From NCBI GenBank assembly GCA_022836615.1, contig MU405227.1, positions 62,001 to 126,000 on the forward strand: a stretch of 64,000 bases of DNA, read 5' to 3'. The position numbers and the translations under genes were made by a program. This DNA comes from Annulohypoxylon bovei var. microspora. Lineage: Eukaryota > Ascomycota > Sordariomycetes > Xylariales > Hypoxylaceae. Positions 1 to 9,354 of this stretch are shown here, one piece after another; positions within the stretch are counted from its first letter, which is position 1, and every line of letters starts with the position of its first letter. The notes beneath the pieces are model-generated. The model saw nothing but the letters and a program-made list of their open reading frames with translations, did not search any database and was not told the DNA's origin.

Positions 1-1260
1 ATTCTCTCGCAGTATCAGAAGTCGCACGGCGTGCCACGAAAGATTGGATTGTTCACGAGCCCACACCTAATCGCCGTACGGGAGCGGATCAAGATCAATG
101 GTGCTTCGGTCAGCGAGGATCTATTCGCACGCCATTTCTTCGAGGTTTGGGATAAGCTAGGAGAGGCAGAGGCAACTGAAGGCCCGAAGGTTCTGGAACC
201 GGAACTTGGCATCCCAATGCCCCCGAGACCTGTTTACTCCCGCTATCTAACCCTTATGAGCTACCACTTGTTCCTCCAGGAGGGTATCGATGCTGCCGTG
301 TACGAGACCGGAATTGGCGGCGAGTTCGACGCGACGAATATCGTGGAACACCCCGTCGTATCCGGTATCAGCACCCTTGGTGTAGATCATGTCTTTGCGC
401 TTGGGGATACAGCGGAGAAGATTGCTTGGCACAAGGCCGGTATCATGAAAACAGGTAGTGCTGCTTTCACCATTGAGCAAGTGCCCGTAGCTACTCAAGT
501 CTTACAAGATAGAGCTAAGGAAAAGGGGGTGTCTCTAAAGGTTCTAGAAGTCGATCCTAGACTAAAAGGTGTCAATGTTCGACCCGATGCGCTGTTCCAA
601 AAGAAGAACGCCAGCTTAGGAATAGCCCTCGCAGAGACAGCACTAAAAAACATCGATCCCAGCTTCGCATCGGACTCGTCTACACTAAGTAAGGAGTTTG
701 TTGATGGCATCGAGCAGGTTGTGTGGAGGGGCAGATGCGAAGTTAAGATAGAAGGACCCATTATCTGGCACGTGGACGGAGCGCATACTGTCGACAGTCT
801 GAAAATGGCAACGAGATGGTTCGCAGGCGAATGTGCGAAGAGAACTGGCCCGAAAGCCTTGATATTCAACCAACAGGGGCGAGACGAGGCCGTCAACTTC
901 CTCGAAGGCATGATCTCCACGCTCAAGACCCAAGGACAAGGCACATTCGAGCACGTGGTCTTCTGCTCGAACGTAACATACGCTGCTACAGGCTACAAGC
1001 GAGACTTCGTGAACTACCAGTATGACCCCGAAGCCATCAAGGCCCTCACCGCACAGCGTGCCTTCGCGGAGAAATGGTCCTCGCTAGACCCGTCTGCAAA
1101 GGTAGCCGTCGTGCCAACGATCGAAGAAGCGATCAATCACATCAGAGACCTTAGCAAGACTTCGTTGAACAAAGGGGAGACGGCTCAGGCATTCATCACG
1201 GGGAGCTTGCATCTGGTTGGTGGTGCTTTAGGCATAATAGAAGGCGCGGATTCCTTATAA
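1..1260 (+). CDS. met7: Folylpolyglutamate synthase, 5'-truncated by window edge
   Basis: The reading frame is open from base 1 (ATT CTC TCG...), so the gene begins left of the window; the GTG at 31 is not a start. The visible ~419 residues are the C-terminal three quarters of FPGS (Mur-ligase fold), which adds glutamates to folates in cytosol and mitochondria using ATP. Family blocks seen are LFTSPHLIAVRERI, ETGIGGEFDATNIV, LGVDHV, AWHKAGIMK, HVDGAHTVDSL, LIFNQQGRD and the C-terminal TGSLHLVGG. The ATP-binding P-loop lies outside the window. No intron is visible and the frame ends at TAA 1258-1260. A diverged paralogue follows 0.6 kb downstream on the same strand. This copy looks closer to the canonical fungal enzyme. 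The family call is very secure; the choice of MET7 for this copy rather than the next is inference. Confidence 0.93.
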   Translation: MLSQYQKSHGVPRKIGLFTSPHLIAVRERIKINGASVSEDLFARHFFEVWDKLGEAEATEGPKVLEPELGIPMPPRPVYSRYLTLMSYHLFLQEGIDAAVYETGIGGEFDATNIVEHPVVSGISTLGVDHVFALGDTAEKIAWHKAGIMKTGSAAFTIEQVPVATQVLQDRAKEKGVSLKVLEVDPRLKGVNVRPDALFQKKNASLGIALAETALKNIDPSFASDSSTLSKEFVDGIEQVVWRGRCEVKIEGPIIWHVDGAHTVDSLKMATRWFAGECAKRTGPKALIFNQQGRDEAVNFLEGMISTLKTQGQGTFEHVVFCSNVTYAATGYKRDFVNYQYDPEAIKALTAQRAFAEKWSSLDPSAKVAVVPTIEEAINHIRDLSKTSLNKGETAQAFITGSLHLVGGALGIIEGADSL

Positions 1261-1871
1261 CCGGCAACGGTTTGAACGTTTTTTATAGGTGTCATGTTTC
1301 TAAACTGGGGGCGGCTCTGGATTCAACGCGGAATTAAAAAATACCCTGGATAGATAGGTCAGGATCTACGACGGCTCAACCCGTACAATAAGAATGATTT
1401 TCTACGAACTTCGTTTAAGGTCGTTTTTTGTTTACATATATTCATATGATATGTGTCGTGATTACCCCTTAGGAATTTAAGCTGCTTGTAAGATCGGCGT
1501 CTCGCCTGCCCAGTTGTTACTGAAATTGGCTTGTCTACTATCAATTTGAATCTAAATTAGAAAAGAGAGGTATAACCAGCAGTTAATTCGGGGTTAGGGT
1601 TAGGGGTCGAATAGGGGTTGCGGCTTAGATAAGCCGATAAGAACCGCAGCGCTCTATCGCGCCAGCTGCTAACTACAAACTGCCAGTCGACAGACACTTA
1701 CATCATATTTCTTCGGAGTTTCTGACAGGAAGCCATCCCTTCCAAGACTCCGAAAACCTCTCAAAGCGAAGTAATCCGCGCAGGATCGGGAACCACACGA
1801 ACCGTCCAATCATGAGACGGTAGCGTCGCTCGCTCAAATCCGTCGCCAAAGCCGGGATCGGGGCTCATCTC
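1261..1871. other. Spacer between the two FPGS genes
   Basis: About 610 bp without a convincing gene. It holds the 3' flank of the first FPGS gene and the promoter of the second. A telomere-like TTAGGG tract lies at 1591-1606. No other structured element was recognised. Confidence 0.6.
1591..1606 (+). repeat. Short telomere-like TTAGGG tract
   Basis: The bases GGGTTAGGGTTAGGGG contain two full copies of the fungal telomere repeat, about 270 bp upstream of the second FPGS start. It may be an interstitial telomere remnant, a telo-box-like promoter element, or chance. Confidence 0.5.
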
Positions 1872-3578
1872 ATGGCTCACTGCCGCTTGGCAGCTCTCCG
1901 AAGTTCACGTGCGTCTCGTCTGTACATACCATTACATCGGTGCTCGCCAGGCCTCGCAAATAGGAGCTCGTGTGCAAGATTCGAAAGGCCCTCTTTATCT
2001 CTAAGAAACGCATCCAACATGGCGCGGACCTACGAGTCCGCCCTGCGGCACCTGGACTCCATCCAGTCGAACCGCGCCGTGACGTCTCTCTTCTCCCCTA
2101 CCCCTACCCCCTCCTCCACCGCCTCGTCCTCTCCCCAGGACCTCAACGCCCTCGCGATCCCCGAAATGCTCGCCTGGGCGCAGCGCGCCGGGCTCTCGCC
2201 GCCCGACCTCGCGCGCCTGAACTGCATCCACGTCGCCGGCACCAAGGGCAAGGGCTCGGTGTGCGCGTACCTAACCTCAATCCTAACCCACCCCGGCGTC
2301 GCGCCCGCCGCCGGCCGCGTCGGCACGTACACGTCGCCGCACCTAGTCTCCGTGCGCGAGCGCATCCAGATCGACGGGCGGCCGCTCAGCCGCGCGGCGT
2401 TCGCGCAGCACTTCTTCTGCGTGTGGGACGCGCTAACCGCGTCCGCGCGCGCGGAAGCCGCTCGTTCAGGTTCGCGGGTGTCGGAGGAGGAGTTGCAGGG
2501 CCCGGCGACCAAGCCGTTCTACTTCCGGCTGCTGACGCTGGTGGCGCTGCGGGCGTTCGCGGCGTGCGGGGTGCGCAGCGCCGTCGTGGAGTGCGGCATC
2601 GGCGCCGAGTACGACAGCACGAACATCCTGCCGCGGGAGGCGGTGACGTGCGCCGTCGTCGCGCAGCTCGGCGTCGATCACGTGGGGATGCTGGGCGCGG
2701 CGCTGCCGCAGATCGCGTGGAATAAGGCTGGTGTTATGAAGCAGGGGCGCAAGTGCTACACGAGGAATATAGGGGGCCAGGGAACGGACGGGGAGGCGAC
2801 GATGCGGGTCCTGAGGGACAGGGCGCGCGAGAAGGACGCGGTGTTGGTGGAGGTTGAGGATCGCGAGGTCGAGGCGTGGGGCGGGGTAAAGGGCGACGGG
2901 GTGGGGTGTCTGGAGGGCGAGTTCCAGAAATACAACCAAGCGCTAGCGCTTAGGGCTGCGAGCGAGCATCTGAGGGTTTTGGAGGGGACGTCGGACATGC
3001 AACAGGGAGAGGAGAGCTTGGTGGCCCTGGCGGAACGGTTCTCTGAAGGCCTTCGGCTGGCCAGGTTGAGAGGGCGCTGCGAGACGAAGGAAGACGGCAA
3101 CTTCACTTGGTTCATCGACGGCGCGCATACTGCCGACAGCTTGGCGGAAGCGGCTAAATGGTTCGCGGCGAAGCGCATGGCTTTGCCTAGTGACACGAAG
3201 GTGGTCCTTCTATTCAACCAACAGGAACGCGACGTTGCGAAGTTACTCAGCAGTCTGCTGGAGAGTATTAGGAGGGTTCTCGGAGCGTCTACGGACACGG
3301 GGATATTCGACTATGCCATCTTCACCCGGAACGACGTGCAGCGGAAAGCCGAAACCGAACCAGAGCGAGACTTGAGCGTTCAGGAGGCGGCGGCGGATGC
3401 TATGCAGCAATTGTGCCCCAAGACGGAGAGCGTCATCGTGGATAATGTGGCTGAAGCGGTTGAGAAGATTAAGGGGAGACTGCAAGGTGACGAGACTAAG
3501 GTCACAGTTCTAGCTACGGGGAGCTTGCACCTTGTGGGTGCGTTGCTGAGGACGTTAGAGCCGGAGGGAGAGGTATAG
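1872..3578 (+). CDS. Second folylpolyglutamate synthase-like protein (paralogue)
   Basis: Single-exon gene of 568 aa. It contains the complete FPGS/Mur-ligase set: P-loop GTKGKGSV (residues 123-130), TSPHLVSVRERI, ECGIGAEYDSTNIL, LGVDHVGMLG, AWNKAGVMKQG, FIDGAHTADSL, LLFNQQERD and TGSLHLVGALL. Expected role is ATP-dependent polyglutamylation of folates. Residues 1-49 are rich in Arg, Ser and Leu and poor in acids, like a mitochondrial presequence. Met50 (base 2019) opens the usual FPGS start MARTYESAL, so two in-frame starts could give mitochondrial and cytosolic forms. It is clearly diverged from the gene at 1-1260, so the duplication is not recent. The first half is very GC-rich, giving long shadow frames on the other strand. 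The family is secure; its substrate could differ from plain folate. Confidence 0.9.
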   Translation: MAHCRLAALRSSRASRLYIPLHRCSPGLANRSSCARFERPSLSLRNASNMARTYESALRHLDSIQSNRAVTSLFSPTPTPSSTASSSPQDLNALAIPEMLAWAQRAGLSPPDLARLNCIHVAGTKGKGSVCAYLTSILTHPGVAPAAGRVGTYTSPHLVSVRERIQIDGRPLSRAAFAQHFFCVWDALTASARAEAARSGSRVSEEELQGPATKPFYFRLLTLVALRAFAACGVRSAVVECGIGAEYDSTNILPREAVTCAVVAQLGVDHVGMLGAALPQIAWNKAGVMKQGRKCYTRNIGGQGTDGEATMRVLRDRAREKDAVLVEVEDREVEAWGGVKGDGVGCLEGEFQKYNQALALRAASEHLRVLEGTSDMQQGEESLVALAERFSEGLRLARLRGRCETKEDGNFTWFIDGAHTADSLAEAAKWFAAKRMALPSDTKVVLLFNQQERDVAKLLSSLLESIRRVLGASTDTGIFDYAIFTRNDVQRKAETEPERDLSVQEAAADAMQQLCPKTESVIVDNVAEAVEKIKGRLQGDETKVTVLATGSLHLVGALLRTLEPEGEV

Positions 3579-4090
3579 TCATCGTCTACTAAAAGGCTGC
3601 ATAGATAATGCCATGAGTTATTGAGTTATGATGGGGTGGGATGGCGTTTGGAAAATTAAGATATAGATCTTAGGTCACAAGACCGTCTGTCAGGTTTACG
3701 GCTACACTTTCAACAATGAGCCCCGAATATATATGTTTTATGATATACTATTTCTTGGTTTGCAGATTGCTGTCTTCGGAGCTAATATTAGTTAAGTTAA
3801 GTCCTAGCAATCATCGCATCACAAAAGCACAGCATTTCGAAAGTAGGCCGATGGGCCGTCTATTTCTCACGTGCTATTATCTTATACACAGGCCTATCAT
3901 ATCAGCCTCCCCCCTTTTTCTATCCCCATCCATCCCCCATCTTATCTCTCCTCTACTTTTCTCTAGGGGCAAGGGTCAAGTAGGTCGGTAGGTAGGCAGG
4001 TAAGAGGACACAAATGTACAAGGACGGGTGAACAAAGTAAAAAGAAGCTTCTCTATTTCCTCGGGCCGTGTTCGACGTCCTAGGAAATGA
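3579..4090. other. Convergent 3' spacer (FPGS2 / MIC60)
   Basis: About 510 bp between two convergent genes. It is AT-rich at the start, then pyrimidine-rich around 3905-3965, with a short GGTAGGTAGGCAGGTAAG run near 3983-4003. No gene is supported; it should hold both transcript ends. Confidence 0.6.
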
Positions 4091-6291
4091 TTACTCTACT
4101 CTTAGGCTCTGCAGCCGGGCTTCGGTAGCGATAACCTTTGTCTGTTGTTAGTATTCGTCTCTTCACCATACAAAAAATTGTGCGGGCTCTAAAAAGAGAG
4201 AGGAAATGATATATATGTGAAAAGGGGCAGAGAAATCTTACCTCTAGCGCCTGCTGCACCTCCAACACCTTCCTGACCTCGCCCAACCAGTCCCGGCTCA
4301 GGGTCTTGGCCCATCCCTGCAGACCGTTCATCTCGCGAGCCGCAGCGTCAAGATCGCCCTCCTCGAGTAACGTCTGAGTGCGGGTCAAGATGCTTTCGAC
4401 ATCATCACCAACAGCGAGGCCCTGTTTTTTGAACAATACCTTGCTTAACACCCAGCTGGATGCGTGTGATGCGACACCCGCGTCCTCGGGTAGCAGGCTC
4501 GCTTTGCGCACTTCCGTTGCCACACGCCGGAATCGGTCGATTAGTTGGGAAGGTGCCGCGATACCTCGCTGGTACGCAGATGGGTTGATGGACCCAATAG
4601 CCGCGTTGACCACCGCATCGTCCGTCGCGATCTCCTTTAGCGCGACAAGCTCCCGGACGAATGGTCGCGGATGTTCGGCATCGTTAAGGCTTGCGCGTAC
4701 AGCCTCGACAGCGACGTGAAGTTGCTGAGTCTTGAGGTTCAAGTCCACAACATCGTTCCATCCAGTCGTGAGGTTCTCCAGCTCCTTGATAGAGGAGCTC
4801 AACTGCTCCAGCCTGCCAAGTCTGCCGTTTCGCTCCTCCTCAACTCGGTCCTTCACCTCTCGCAAGAACTGTCGCTTGAGATCGACAGCTTGTTCCAGGA
4901 GCACGTTGTTGAGCTTCTGCTCGTTAATAAGCTTTTCTCGCTCTAACTCCGTCTTGATTCTCGCGTCGTAGGCGGCCTGGACGCTTCTCATCTCTTCCTC
5001 GAACTCTACCCTCCACTGCTTTTCTTGTGCCTCCATCGCTTTCTCAACGCGGAAGACCAATTCGTTAGCTGCATCCTCGAAGTCCTTGACCTTGGATGCT
5101 ACTTGCGAGGCAGCATCCTTTTCAACCTGGGCCTTCAGCTCTCGAATCTTAGAGCCAACTTTGTTCAGCTCGTTCTTGGCCTTACCAATAGTAGACGAAT
5201 AGCGGTCATCGGCATTGTCAGCGTTCACAACCGTGATGATGTCGTTGAGCATCTTGACTAAATCCTGTACTACGGGAACGTCGGCATCATTGACCTTCAG
5301 GGGATCGATGGGGCTAGCAGGAGGGAACCGGGAGGGCTCGTCAACTTCAGGTGCTTTGAAAGCAGGAGTTTCCTTCTTCGACCCGGTCTTGGCTGAAGCC
5401 TGTGGGGGAGCCTGTTTCTCAACAGCCTTGGATGCCGCAGCGGCAGCAGGTTCCGAAGTGGCACCCTTTGGTGGTTCAGCAGACTTCTTGCTTTCAGCCG
5501 CGGGGGCATCCTTCTTTTCGCCAGCACTTTTACTAGCGACAATATCCCGCATCGCGCTAGATTGCCGACCTGCGGGCTCACCGGCATCTGCTACTCGCCA
5601 TGACGCACCACTTTGAGGGGATATCTTGACCTTAGCACCGGTATCTTTGTTTCGACCTCCAATGATTAAACCTCCTGGGTATCGCTTCTTGTAGTCGAGT
5701 TCCTCGAAGTAAAGCACTGCCTGTTCACCAAATGGCACATACTCGGTAAAGAAGTCGTGGAAGTTGTCGCTTACGCGCGAGTACCATACACCACCACCGA
5801 AGGTTATAGCACCCAAGAACATCAAAGTGAGGACATAGTTCCGTAGTCGGCGGAAGAAACCCTTCTTTTTCCTAACAGGTGCAGGAGGCGGCGGGGGTGC
5901 CTTGATCTCTATCCTAGTTGGAGTGGGCGGAGGTGGAGGCGGCGTATGAGGGACTTCTTTAGAGCTGATTGTCGAAGAAGCAATCTTGGCTTCTGTCTTA
6001 AGCGCGGGAGGATCGCTTGCCGCAGCAGTAGTTGTCTCTGACGTAGGTAGCTTTGCAGGCGTTGGGTCATTTATTGAAGGCTTCTTGTCATCGGCAAAGC
6101 ATCTCTGATGGCAATTGACGTTAGCTAGGATGTCCCAAGATGTCTTGTGTCCCGGACCTGGACCTGTGACTTCATACCCTTGCAGCTACGGCGGGTGATC
6201 TCGCGATCGCGGGCTGCCATTGACGGGCAGGGGCAGTAGTAATAGGCCTACTGCCTACGGCCCTGACAGATCGCAACGATGTGCGCAACAT
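4091..6291 (-). CDS. mic60: MICOS complex subunit MIC60 (mitofilin)
   Basis: Three exons: 6291-6178, 6104-4242 and 4135-4091, giving 673 aa. Intron 1 (73 nt) has a GTATGA donor, a GCTAAC branch site and a CAG acceptor; intron 2 (105 nt) starts GTAAGA and restores the typical mitofilin end ATEARLQSLRVE. Phases agree at both joins. MIC60 sits in the inner mitochondrial membrane and builds cristae junctions and contact sites with the outer membrane. Visible are an N-terminal Arg-rich presequence beginning MLRTSLRSVRAV, a proline-rich linker (about 91-113), basic residues then one membrane segment (about 128-147, NYVLTLMFLGAITFGGGVWY), an Ala/Lys-rich low-complexity stretch, a long coiled coil, and the C-terminal mitofilin domain. 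Length fits the family. The start is supported by the presequence and the splice. Confidence 0.93.
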
Positions 6292-7364
6292 GAGGGCATC
6301 GAATAAGCCTTCAAAGTGCGAGTATCGTTGCTGTGTAGTGATAAGGGTATTGTCGTATGAGGTGTATTATGTATTATGAAATTAAAAACCTCGGGAATCT
6401 TTTTTTAAGCTGCACGTTGAGTTGGGCAAAACTACAATCCCGGTTAGCGGTTAGCACCACCACACTCCGGCCGAGTGGGACCTAACAGGTACGTACCTCT
6501 TTACATCTAATGTTGTCCCATTTTTCAGGACGAAAATAATATCCGGACTTCATAACTTGGAAGGTGCATGTATTATGTAATAGCGAACATCTAAAGACCA
6601 CCTGGGCAGGCACTTGAATATGAATAAAATAAACTTTACAACTTGGAAAGTTACATACCTATATCAATATTGCTATTAATACTTAGGCACCTAGGTATGT
6701 AGGGAATGGTTCATAATTATGTCTATTAAATCACATCCATCATACCTATCCATATGCATATAATAATTGAAGTCTTACCAGCACGTATCACGTATCACGT
6801 ATCACATACCACACTAGCACTAACAATCCAAAACTCGTAGTAAACTCATTCCCATTCGTTAGAAACAGATAATTCTCTATTGCATTATTCGTCGTGCTGT
6901 ATAGCAAGGCAACGTTCAGTCTCAGTCCAAGTTCATTCCGACTCGCATGCAGACCACTCTACACCAGCCCTCGTGACCGTAATGCACCTAGCGGCCAAGC
7001 CTATACTGCCATAACTCGATCAACAGCAACAACAAAAGTCAGGTATTAAAAAAAACGTATGCCATCCTTCCCTGGAAACTCCCATGAAATATACACCCAG
7101 GCATCACACCCCCCGTCCTCATGCTTCCTAGACACGTCCAGTCTCTCTTGCGGGTTGTGGCGCGAAAGTCGTAATATCACCAGACACACAGTCTCTCAAC
7201 AGTTGGTCGAGTGCATTCGTCTGAGCTTCACATCTGAGCCACGAGAAGATGGGGATAAGATTGAGCAACCAGCCCAGTACCAGGAGGATCAATATCATTC
7301 GAGGGGTTCTTAGCTCCTCGTTACACCAGGCCCCGGCAAGATTCAGTAGATTCCATAAACGCCT
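6292..7364. other. Spacer between MIC60 5' end and Rab5 3' end
   Basis: About 1.07 kb with the MIC60 promoter and the Rab5 3' flank. A 7-bp tandem repeat (CACGTAT) occurs at 6782-6805. The 84-codon open frame at 7059-7313 has no recognisable protein features and is not called. Confidence 0.6.
6782..6805. repeat. Tandem 7-bp repeat CACGTAT x3.4
   Basis: The unit CACGTAT is repeated three times and followed by a partial CAC. It lies in the MIC60/Rab5 spacer. The unit contains ACGT cores, so it could bind a bHLH or bZIP factor, but this is only a possibility. Confidence 0.6.
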
Positions 7365-8281
7365 CTAGCACGCGCAAGGCCCTCCTGATTGTGTATTCGC
7401 GCCCTCTGGTGCCAAACTCACACCTCCTGGTCGTTGTCCTGGTCTGGTATGTCGAGGGCTAACCTGGTCGAGGGGCAACTTCTTCGCGATAGCGGTGAAC
7501 AGTTCCCGTACATTCTCTGCCGTCTTTGCCGAAGTTTCGAAGAACAGTAATCCCGCCTCATTCGCGTACGCCTCCGCGTCAGCAGTCGTGACCGCTCGCT
7601 TGTCGGGTTGCTCGTTCACCAAATCCAGCTTGTTTCCGGCAAGGGCGATAATAATATTCTCGTTCGCTTGTCTTTGCAATTCCTTAACCCAGGCTTTCGC
7701 CTTGTCAAGGGAAGACTACTCTTGATATTAGTATAATAGACAATAGACAATATTTCTTTGTTATGATGACGACATACGGATTGGGTGATATCGTAGACGA
7801 CGACAGCGCAGTTTGCATTTCGGTAGTACATGGGAGCGAGGGACTTGTATCGTTCCTGGCCGGCAGTATCCCAGATCTCGAACTTAACGGTGGTGTTTTC
7901 GTCTAAGGAAATGGTTTGTGTTAGGAAGGCCGCGCCGATAGTCGACTCCCGGTATGAATCAAATTGATCCTAGATGACTATCGGTTAGATGGGTTTAGGT
8001 AGGAGACATCGGAAGAGAGTGGTTAAGTAAGTACCTTGACGAATCTCAAGACTATAGAGCTCTATTTCACATGTTAGCAAAATGACGTGTCCCGAAGCAC
8101 GTTCGCCGGTGGTCTAGCTACCTTTCCAACCGCAGACTCTCCTATGATATAATTAGCACATAACGACGTCTAGGTTGGAGATAGTCATGTAAGTATAGCA
8201 CGTACCTAATAATACTAACTTGAACTGCGCAAAGCGGCCACCCATACCGCCCCTAGCTGCAGGCCCTGCTCGAGAAGCCAT
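7365..8281 (-). CDS. ypt5: Rab5-type small GTPase (Ypt5/Vps21)
   Basis: Five exons: 8281-8206, 8141-8122, 8061-8035, 7969-7778 and 7715-7365. Exons 2 and 3 are only 20 and 27 nt. The four introns are 60-65 nt, and phases join without a break to give 221 aa. Rab5 GTPases switch between GDP and GTP and control early-endosome fusion and endocytic sorting. All G motifs are present: GESAVGKSS (residues 26-34), the switch I effector region STIGAAF, WDTAGQERYKSLAPMYYR, GNKLDLV and ETSAK. The VVVYDITQSSSLDKAKAWV block and the protein's C-terminal CAC (dicysteine prenylation signal) fit Rab5. It is divergent from SAC1, another endomembrane phosphoinositide gene. The call is very secure. Confidence 0.95.
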
Positions 8282-9354
8282 GGTAGTATGGTAGCGGTGA
8301 AATCGAGACGAATTATTTCAAGAGTCCCTATAAAGACTAAAGCCGATCGGGCAATCTAAGGAGAGGCGAGACAGACGGAGGGGGCCGTCGACGGTTTGAG
8401 ACTCGATGGGGTTTGTCTTATCGGCAAGGAATAATTATCGTCAATCTCAATAGTACGGAATGAACCACGTAAAAAAACGCAGCAGTCTAATGAAATCAGA
8501 TTGTAGAGAACCCGAAATACAGGAATGGCCTTGGATGTGGTATTAGTGCTGCGAATGGGTGAGTGGACAAGGAATGACGAGAGGAGGCTTGGTAGGTAAG
8601 TCTGATGATTTGATTATTGCCTGCCTATTGTAGTGAGGTTGAATGAAGGAAGCTTGTTGAATAGGCGCCTCTAAAGGTGAATGATGAGTGGCTTAGCAAC
8701 TTTGGCGGTACTAAGTAGTGGAGCAACCACGTCAGGCTCGGGCAGTGGGCAACGGGTTGTCGGTGGAAGCCAGCTCACCGTACTGTTTCTTTATCGATTT
8801 ATCAAGCACGTGATTGTATAGATTTAGTGTACACAAAGCAAGATGATACAGTAAATACAGTGTATCCCCCACAGTATAGGTATTTGGAAACATGGGATAA
8901 TTGCATTAATAGGTACGTAAAACAAAGTTAAGTAGGTACCGAGGGAAAGGACCCGGCTAGCAGGGATAGTAAGTTCAACGGTGGCCCGTGCAGCCCGTGT
9001 TGATTCCCCTAGTACAGCTTAGTACAATACTACATAGTTACACTAAATCTTGGCAGCCACCTGGAAGTGGATCTTTGCTACCCCATACATACATACGTAC
9101 ATCTGTCGAAATCCCTTTTTAGGAAATGCACATGTTAAATTCATCACCGTCAAGTTTCCAAGGTTCTAAGCCAACGTCAACGTCTTTCGCCTCTATTTTC
9201 CAGAGCTCGCGCAACTTTCCAACTTCGCTTCGAAGACCCAAAACGACGTGCCCTTTGCTGTCGTCTCACACTCTTTTTCCCCTTTGTAACCTACAGGACT
9301 GTTATGAGTGCGTGCTGGACATCACCGGCGTTCGGCTAAGCAGCTAAGCTCATC
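8282..9354. promoter_or_regulatory. Divergent promoter region of Rab5 and SAC1
   Basis: About 1.07 kb separates the two divergent start codons. An open frame of 73 codons (9126-9347) ends 7 nt before the SAC1 ATG and could be an upstream ORF in the SAC1 leader. The 9200-9300 stretch is CT-rich, as is common just before fungal start sites. No specific operator was identified. Confidence 0.5.
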
